Source of the DNA: Planctomycetota bacterium
GTDB lineage: Bacteria > Planctomycetota > SZUA-567 > H5-PLA8
NCBI GenBank assembly: GCA_023150555.1
Contig: JAKLKQ010000042.1
Span: forward strand, 1-57,851
Length of the DNA stretch: 57,851 bases
Direction of reading: 5' to 3'
Shown: piece by piece, positions 52,550 to 57,851 of the stretch
How the letters are laid out: every line of letters starts with the position of its first letter
How positions within the stretch are numbered: the first letter of the stretch is position 1
The notes under the pieces: generated by a model
Seen by the model: the letters and a program-made list of their open reading frames with translations, nothing else
Told to the model about the DNA's origin: nothing
Database searches by the model: none
Translations under genes and position numbers: made by a program

Positions 52550-53713
52550 ATGCGCGCGCCCTTCGCGAACTTCGCCGCCGCGGCGTTTATTCTATGGTCC
52601 GTCGCGTGTTACGCGTTGGCGGAAGACCAGCAGCTCGTCGCCGAAGCCAAGGCGCCCGCCGAGAAGACCGCGGCGCCGGCGGACGTGCCCACCTGCAAGG
52701 GTACGATCACGTCCTTTCCACTGCCCGACAACCGCGAGGCGCCGTACTGCGCGAAGGGCGGCAGCAAGCACACCAACATGGCGAGCGACGGCAAGCGGCT
52801 CTACGTGACCGGCGGCGACTGGGTGCACTCGGCGACCGACGGCACGTGGTCGGTGAGCCTCGAGACCGGCGACGACTGGCGGCAGGACGTAGGAAAGCCG
52901 GTCCACCCGACGCTGCCGGCGCCGCACGCGCTGCAGGACGGCGCGGGCTTCGTTTGGGTGGCGGCGAAGTCGAAGTTCCTGATCTGGCCAGGCTCGTACT
53001 TCCCCTACGAGAAGAAAGGCGATCCGATCCTCGAGTATTCCAAAGGCGCGTGGTGGTTCGACCCGGCGGCGAAAACATTCACGCAAGAGTTGGGACTCTT
53101 CGGCAACTACGGCGAATCGTCCGGCTGCCTGCACGGCGGCGTGTACGACGAAGTAAAGGAGGAGATCGTCGTGCTGGGCGACGCCAGCCGCGGTTACGGC
53201 ATGCACCACTGGAGCGTGAAGGAACTGAAGAAGCTGCCGAGCGTCCCGTACAGGATCCCGGCGCCGGAATCGAACAAGGCCGCCAAGGCCTCGTACTTCT
53301 CGCGAAGCCAGTACGCAAAGATCGGGCGTTGCGTCTACGCCGTGGGTTTCTCCACCGACGGCACGAAGCTGAAGATCCCGCGTTTCTGGCGCTGGCACCT
53401 CGACGAACAGACGCTCACGGAACTCGCCCCGCCGCCCGTGGACGGCTCGAAGATGAAGGATCTCGAGACGCGCCTGGGCGCCGGCGGCGGCAAGGTCGTC
53501 TGGCCGTTCCACAGCGGGCCCGACGGTGAGATCCACGGCATCTACGTCTACGACCCGGCCGCCAACGCGTGGGCGGTGGACAAGCAGGTGCCGGACTATG
53601 GCAATTTCATCGGCAACGCCGTAACCTCGCTGCCCGACGGGCGCGTGGTCTGGTGCGGCGGAGGCTTCGGCCGCCAGCAGACGCACCTGTGGTTCTACCG
53701 GCCGGGCAACTGA
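52550..53713 (+). CDS. Secreted kelch-like propeller protein
   Basis: 387 residues; ATG 52550. Signal peptide ending CYALAE. Repeated strand motifs with Gly-Gly and aromatic pairs: KRLYVTGGDWVH, GFVWVAAKSKFLIWPGSYF, GSSGCLHGGVYDEVKEEIVVLGDAS, RCVYAVGFSTDG and RVVWCGGGFGRQQTHLWFY, as in kelch propellers. No catalytic motif recognised. It is unlike the giant family but lies 36 nt before its fourth member and would be co-transcribed. Probably a periplasmic sugar-binding or sugar-modifying partner. Confidence 0.7.
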   Translation: MRAPFANFAAAAFILWSVACYALAEDQQLVAEAKAPAEKTAAPADVPTCKGTITSFPLPDNREAPYCAKGGSKHTNMASDGKRLYVTGGDWVHSATDGTWSVSLETGDDWRQDVGKPVHPTLPAPHALQDGAGFVWVAAKSKFLIWPGSYFPYEKKGDPILEYSKGAWWFDPAAKTFTQELGLFGNYGESSGCLHGGVYDEVKEEIVVLGDASRGYGMHHWSVKELKKLPSVPYRIPAPESNKAAKASYFSRSQYAKIGRCVYAVGFSTDGTKLKIPRFWRWHLDEQTLTELAPPPVDGSKMKDLETRLGAGGGKVVWPFHSGPDGEIHGIYVYDPAANAWAVDKQVPDYGNFIGNAVTSLPDGRVVWCGGGFGRQQTHLWFYRPGN

Positions 53714-53749
53714 GGAACGCGGACGTACCATATAAAGGAGGCGGATCCG

Positions 53750-56350
53750 ATGACCCTGCGAACCACGCTCCCGACCCTGCTCCTGCTGTCCTGTGTTGCC
53801 GCGCATGCCGCCGACTCCCCCGCTCCGGACTTCGCGAAGAAGCCGCACGCGGTGAAGGACGGCGGGAAGGTCCTGATACGCTTTGCGGTCACGCGCGAGA
53901 CCGACGTCGCGGTCTACATCGAGGACGCGCAGGGCAAGGTCGTGCGCCACCTCGTCGCGGGCGTGCTGGGAAAGAACCCGCCGCCGCCGCTGGCGCCCGG
54001 GCTGGAGCAGTCCATTCCGTGGGACGGCCTCGCCGACTACGGCAAGCCCGCGGGCAACGGGCCGTTCAAGGCCCGCGTGGCGCTCGGGCTGGGCGCGAAG
54101 TACGACCAGGTGCTCGTGCGCGAACCGCAGAACCTCGGCACCGTGAACTACATCGGCGTCGGCCCCGGTGGCGTCCTGTACGTGCTCTACAGTCTCGGCA
54201 ACGTGGGTCCGAGCTGGCCGAGCCAGACCATGGCCGCATTCAATCGCGACGGCACGTACCAGCGCACGATCATGCCGTTCCCCAACGGATTGAAACCCGA
54301 GCAACTGGGCGGCGCCGGCGTGATCGAGTTGGACGGGCGGCCCGTGCCGACGCTGAAGTCCGTCGCGGGGCGGCGCTTCTACCCGTCCAATGGCTTCGGC
54401 GGCTCGCGCAAATCGACGCTCGCGATCACGAAGCAGGGGCAGATCGTCTACTGCCTGCCGGGCCTGCGCCTGGCGGCTGTGGACGCGAACGGCGCGCTGC
54501 CCTTCGGCGCGTTCGACGGCCCGTACCTGTTCGAGAAGTCGATGCACACGGCGGGTACCCAGCGCATCTTCGCGACGGCGTCGAGCGACGGCGGCGCCGT
54601 CTACCTCACGGGCCTTGGGCACTGCAGCAAGACCATCAGCGCCGCGAAACTCGACAACCCGTACCCCGCGGTCTTTCGCGTGAAGCTGCCCACGCGCGAC
54701 AAGCCCGAGATCATCTTCGGCGACATGAAGGCCACCGGAAGCGACGAGAAGCGGCTTGGCGGATTGCCCACCGGCACCGCCGTCGACGGTCAGGGCCACC
54801 TGCTCGTCGGCGATTCGGTCAACAAGCGCGTGGTGGTGCTGAACGAGAAAGACGGCAGCTTCGCGGGTTCGTTTGCGGCCGAGGGCGCCGACGCGATCGC
54901 CGCCGATCCGAAGACCGGTGCGGTGTATCTCACGCGCAACGCCGGAGACCGCAAGTTCGAGCTGGTGAAGTACAGCGGATGGAAGGACGCGAAGGAACTC
55001 GCCGCGCTGCCGCTGCCGATGGACATCGACCGCGAGAATCCGTGGATGATGGCGGCGGATTTCTCCGCGCAGCCGCCGGTCTTCTGGCTGGGCGGCAACT
55101 ACGGCGACCGCGGCAAACTGCTGCGCGTCGAGGACCAGGGCGCGAAGTTCGGCGAACTCAAGAAGATCAACACCGATGAGTTCGGCGCGCTGAAGATGAT
55201 GGACCTCAGCGTCGAGCGCCGCAGCCGGACGGTCTACGTGGAGAGCGGCCGCCGCGTGCGCTTCCGCGAGGACACCGGCGAGCTTTCGCAGCTGGGCATC
55301 CAGCCCTTCCACGGCTCGCACCAGATGGCGCCGGCGCCCGACGGCAGCCTGTACGCGCTCTCGTGGAGCGAGCCCGGGCGCCTGCGCAAGCTCGACGCCG
55401 ACGGCAAGCCGAAGCCGTGGAGCGAAGGCGGCAAGCCGGACGTCAATGTGATCGTGAGCATGAACCTGACGCCGCACACGCTGGGCGTGCGCCCTTCCGA
55501 CGGGCACGCGTTCGTGATGGAGCCCGCGCCGGGAACGACGTCGAACAACCGCGTGAACAAGCGGCTCGTCGAGTTCGACCTCGAAGGCAAGCGCGTCGAG
55601 GGCGACTCCTTAATATGGTGCGCGTCGGATTCGGTGATCGGCCCGCGCTTCGACGCGGCGGGCAATATCTATATCGCCGACCAGGTGCGCGCGAAGGGCC
55701 TCGCCGCGCCGCCCGAACTGGGCAAGGAAGCGGATTACACCTACGGCAGCATCCTCAAGTTTTCGCCGAAGACCTCGGTCAAGGGCGGGCGCATCGTCTG
55801 GCCCAACCAGGACCCGCTGGTCAAGGACAACGGCCTGCCGGTGCCGAAGGCCGACGCGTCGCTCCCGGTGATCGAGGCGCTCTCGATGATCCAGAAGGGC
55901 GACGGGCTGAAGGCGGATGCGCAGGTCGTCGGCGCGGAGTGGATGCACTTCGGGCTGAGCCACATTGACCTGCTGTACTGCAACTGCGAGACTTCGCGCT
56001 TCGATGTCGACGAGTTCGGGCGCGTCTTCTATCCTGACCTGTGCCGCTTCCGCGTCGGCGTCATCGACACCAACGCCAACCAGATCGGGCACTTCGGAGG
56101 CTACGGCAACGCCGACAGCATGGGCCCCGACAGCCCCGTGATCGACCCGCAGACCGGCACGGTTCGGCCGCGCCGCGCGGACGATCCCAAGGACCTGAAG
56201 AGTCCCTTCGCCGAGCCGGAGATCGCGGTGGCGTGGCTGAACGCCGTCGTCGTCACCGACCGCTTTGCGTATCTGGCCGACATGGTCAACCGCCGGCTGC
56301 TGAGCGCGAAGCTGGTCTACGCGGCCGAGGAAATCTGCCCGGTGCCCTGA
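53750..56350 (+). CDS. Giant secreted beta-propeller protein, paralogue 4 (divergent CxC family member)
   Basis: 866 residues after an AAAGGAGG site. Signal peptide ending AAHAADS. The Ig-like head is shorter (DVAVYIEDAQGKVVRHLVAG, IPWDGLADYGKP). Blades include TAVDGQGHLLVGDSVNKRVVVL. The C-terminal signature is recognisable but changed: YCNCE (Cys744, Cys746), FDVDEFGRVFYPD, GHFGGYGNADS and FAYLADMVNRRLLSAKLVY. It has drifted furthest from the other three and lacks the WDGKDD-type sequence in part. The neighbours are a kelch-like protein and an amidohydrolase. Confidence 0.78.
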   Translation: MTLRTTLPTLLLLSCVAAHAADSPAPDFAKKPHAVKDGGKVLIRFAVTRETDVAVYIEDAQGKVVRHLVAGVLGKNPPPPLAPGLEQSIPWDGLADYGKPAGNGPFKARVALGLGAKYDQVLVREPQNLGTVNYIGVGPGGVLYVLYSLGNVGPSWPSQTMAAFNRDGTYQRTIMPFPNGLKPEQLGGAGVIELDGRPVPTLKSVAGRRFYPSNGFGGSRKSTLAITKQGQIVYCLPGLRLAAVDANGALPFGAFDGPYLFEKSMHTAGTQRIFATASSDGGAVYLTGLGHCSKTISAAKLDNPYPAVFRVKLPTRDKPEIIFGDMKATGSDEKRLGGLPTGTAVDGQGHLLVGDSVNKRVVVLNEKDGSFAGSFAAEGADAIAADPKTGAVYLTRNAGDRKFELVKYSGWKDAKELAALPLPMDIDRENPWMMAADFSAQPPVFWLGGNYGDRGKLLRVEDQGAKFGELKKINTDEFGALKMMDLSVERRSRTVYVESGRRVRFREDTGELSQLGIQPFHGSHQMAPAPDGSLYALSWSEPGRLRKLDADGKPKPWSEGGKPDVNVIVSMNLTPHTLGVRPSDGHAFVMEPAPGTTSNNRVNKRLVEFDLEGKRVEGDSLIWCASDSVIGPRFDAAGNIYIADQVRAKGLAAPPELGKEADYTYGSILKFSPKTSVKGGRIVWPNQDPLVKDNGLPVPKADASLPVIEALSMIQKGDGLKADAQVVGAEWMHFGLSHIDLLYCNCETSRFDVDEFGRVFYPDLCRFRVGVIDTNANQIGHFGGYGNADSMGPDSPVIDPQTGTVRPRRADDPKDLKSPFAEPEIAVAWLNAVVVTDRFAYLADMVNRRLLSAKLVYAAEEICPVP

Positions 56351-56404
56351 AAAGATTTTGCGGTAGGCTTTCGGGAGAGCACTTTCCACCGGAGGCCCCG
56401 CGCC

Positions 56405-57262
56405 ATGCTGATCGACGCGCACCAGCACACCGACTGGATCGGCCACGATTGCCACGCCGTGGTGAAGGACATGGACGAACGCGGCATCAACCGCGCCTGG
56501 CTGCTGACGTGGGAAGTGCCCGACGGCGAGTTCAGCTCGTCGTACTACGGATCCTTCGCGCCCGGCGATACCGGCCTGCCGCTGCGCAACATCCTTCACG
56601 CCTGCGAACGCTACCCCAACCGCTTCGTCGCCGGCTACGCGCCCGACCCGCGAAGGCCGGACGCCGTCGAGCGCCTCGAGGCGGCCGTGAAGATGCACAA
56701 CGTCCGCGTGTACGGCGAACTGAAGCTGCGCATCTGCCTCGACGACCCGGACGTGGTGCGCGTCTTCCGGCGCTGCGGCGAACTGGGCTTGCCGATTGTC
56801 TTGCACATCGACATTCCCGCGGTTGAGCGTCCCAAACTTCCGGCGCGCGACTACTGGTACTGCGTGGACATCGACCGGCTGGAAAAAGTGCTGCTGGCCT
56901 GCCCGCAGACGAACTTCATCGGGCACGCGCCGGGCTTCTGGCGCCACGTCAGCGGCGACGGCTACACCGCGGAAGGGAGCTATCCGAAGGGCGAGGTCAC
57001 CGCGGGCGGCCGGGTGCCGGAGTTGCTCGCGAAGTACCCGAACCTGTACGCGGACATCAGCGCGGGCTCGGGCTACACGGCGCTGACGCGCCCGCCGGAA
57101 GGGCGGGGGCGGGCGTTCGCGATCGCGCACCAGGACAAGCTGCTGTACGGGCGCGACGAGTTCACCTCGCGGCATCACGATCTATTGAAAAGCTGGGAAC
57201 TGCCGGCAGAGGCCTACGAGAAGATCGCGTTCCGCAATGCGCTGAAGCTGGTGCCGGAGTAA
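56405..57262 (+). CDS. Amidohydrolase-2-family metal-dependent hydrolase
   Basis: 285 residues. MLIDAHQHTDWIG is the strand-1 HxH metal motif (DAHQH), IVLHIDIP gives the third His, FIGHAPGFW the fourth, and YGRDEF the catalytic Asp near the end. This matches the ACMSD/2-pyrone-4,6-dicarboxylate hydrolase-type branch (amidohydrolase 2), which includes lactonases and decarboxylases of sugar and aromatic acids. GGAGG precedes the ATG. It is 54 nt after the fourth propeller gene, so probably in the same operon. Confidence 0.82.
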   Translation: MLIDAHQHTDWIGHDCHAVVKDMDERGINRAWLLTWEVPDGEFSSSYYGSFAPGDTGLPLRNILHACERYPNRFVAGYAPDPRRPDAVERLEAAVKMHNVRVYGELKLRICLDDPDVVRVFRRCGELGLPIVLHIDIPAVERPKLPARDYWYCVDIDRLEKVLLACPQTNFIGHAPGFWRHVSGDGYTAEGSYPKGEVTAGGRVPELLAKYPNLYADISAGSGYTALTRPPEGRGRAFAIAHQDKLLYGRDEFTSRHHDLLKSWELPAEAYEKIAFRNALKLVPE

Positions 57263-57264
57263 GG

Positions 57265-57297
57265 TGGTTTCTGGTTTCTGGTTTCTGGTTTCTGGTT
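57265..57297. repeat. Tandem heptamer array TGGTTTC (4.7 copies)
   Basis: Four perfect TGGTTTC units followed by a partial unit, immediately after the last gene. Non-coding on both strands. Confidence 0.9.
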
Positions 57298-57359
57298 GCG
57301 GGCTTGCCGCGCCGCAGCTTCAGCGAAGGAGGGTTGCTCACGCAATGGCGCAAGACGAC

Positions 57360-57387
57360 GTTTCCAGTCTCCCGTTTCCGGTTTCCA
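57360..57387. repeat. Degenerate heptamer array
   Basis: Units of 7 nt TTTCCAG, TCTCCCG, TTTCCGG, TTTCCAG. Same period as the array at 57265, with related composition. Confidence 0.65.
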
Positions 57388-57494
57388 GTTCAGGTTAGGC
57401 GAAATCGAAGCGAGCACGGGGAAGGGAGCCGGCAAACTACAAGACGAACAAATTACGCAATGCGTAAGTACGAAATCCTTCACGCTTCGATAGA

Positions 57495-57564
57495 CTTCAA
57501 TCTCTGGTCTTTGATCTCTTAACTTTTATCTCTCATCTCTTCTCTTTCTGTTCCCTGTTTCCTT
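57495..57564. repeat. Degenerate pyrimidine-rich heptamer array (10 units)
   Basis: Ten consecutive 7-nt units, most beginning CT and several ending AT: CTTCAAT, CTCTGGT, CTTTGAT, CTCTTAA, CTTTTAT, CTCTCAT, CTCTTCT, CTTTCTG, TTCCCTG, TTTCCTT. The strand bias to pyrimidines is total over 70 nt. Confidence 0.6.
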
Positions 57565-57574
57565 CTTTTTAAAA

Positions 57575-57851
57575 AGTTTCGGTCCCATCCAGATGGGTCA
57601 CGAGGCGCCGCACCGCCGGCTGCGACCGGCGTCACGGTGAACCCCGTCCCTGGCGACAATGAGCTCGCTCAGCGTCTACGGGCGATTTACCCCCGCCGGT
57701 CATGTCGGCGGGATACTACCTCTGGCCATCGGCATGCAGGAGACGTATCCGCACAGGGAGGGCAATAACTCCACACTGCTCTGTTGAAAAGTTCTTAAGT
57801 CCCTTGGGCACCCCGCCGAAACCTAGTTTGTGGGGGCGTCGAGGGAACGCC
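57575..57851. other. Hairpin-rich non-coding region at the window edge
   Basis: No convincing gene. Several short perfect hairpins: CCCATC-CA-GATGGG near 57586, GCCGG-CTGCGA-CCGGC near 57614, CCGCCG-N7-CGGCGG near 57694. Could be a structured RNA or the end of a mobile intron or element that continues outside the window. I cannot assign it. Confidence 0.35.

Noticed and set aside
52592..55507. 971-codon open frame on the minus strand across the kelch-like and fourth propeller genes
   Set aside because: Shadow frame caused by high GC; it spans two well-supported plus-strand genes and their intergenic gap.
57265..57564. CRISPR-like array
   Set aside because: Repeats are only 7 nt with no spacers and no cas genes; they are simple tandem heptamers.
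57575..57851. Group II intron, tmRNA or 6S RNA
   Set aside because: I could not find the domain V motif, a tRNA-like end or other defining elements; kept only as unexplained structure.

Overview
This is 57.9 kb of GC-rich bacterial DNA with about 42 protein genes. I see no rRNA, tRNA, CRISPR array or insertion sequence. The gene content points to a Gram-negative bacterium of the Planctomycetota/PVC type: a GFTLIELMIV pilin, Tat-exported Fe-S proteins, an outer-membrane porin, MBOAT wax-synthase-like and DUF1569/DUF2071 proteins, many sugar-type regulators and very large exported beta-propeller proteins. The phylum is an inference from flavour only; no marker gene is present.

Layout. 0.1-5.3 kb: a methyltransferase, a type IV pilin, a GbsR/MarR-like regulator, and a small membrane/lipid operon (MBOAT acyltransferase, two small membrane proteins, DUF2071) with matching palindromes before the regulator and at the start of the operon. 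5.3-7.4 kb: DUF1569 and an unrecognised protein. 7.5-12.9 kb: a GntR/LacI-hybrid regulator, a giant exported propeller protein and a CE15-like esterase. 12.95-14.5 kb (minus): an alginate-export-type porin. 14.8-31.5 kb: a respiratory island. Its first part encodes a Rieske/cytochrome b complex with an NAD(P)/FAD/Fe-S subunit and a membrane-anchored decaheme cytochrome holding seven tandem class-I-like c domains. Then come MoaA, a Tat-exported NapA-like molybdoenzyme, three NapG-like ferredoxins and two NapH-like membrane polyferredoxins, one fused to two YHS domains. NapB, NapC and NapD are not found. 31.5-39.0 kb: a LacI-controlled sugar-acid operon (DHDPS-family aldolase/lyase, Gfo/Idh/MocA, oligogalacturonate-lyase-like propeller, second giant propeller). 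39.3-46.0 kb: a flavoprotein-polyferredoxin fusion, a DUF547 lipoprotein and two glycosyltransferases. 46-57.3 kb: a C45 acyltransferase-like peptidase, a third giant propeller with an STN domain, an AraC regulator, a second GntR/LacI hybrid, a kelch-like secreted protein, a fourth giant propeller and an amidohydrolase. 57.3-57.85 kb: non-coding DNA with three arrays of 7-nt period and an unexplained hairpin-rich stretch.

Two themes stand out. First, the respiratory island looks like a quinol/NAD(P)H-linked Rieske-cytochrome b machine paired with a periplasmic NapA-type reductase and multiplied NapG/NapH modules; three copies of a GATATC-containing motif in front of the porin, the bc-type operon and the NapG operon suggest joint control. 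Second, four paralogous secreted giants (866-1047 residues) share an N-terminal FlgD/Ig-like segment, NHL-like propeller blades and a C-terminal CxC signature. Each sits beside its own regulator (GntR, LacI, AraC, GntR) and a different hydrolase or lyase. This looks like a repeated carbohydrate-utilisation module, and it is the most likely undescribed system here.
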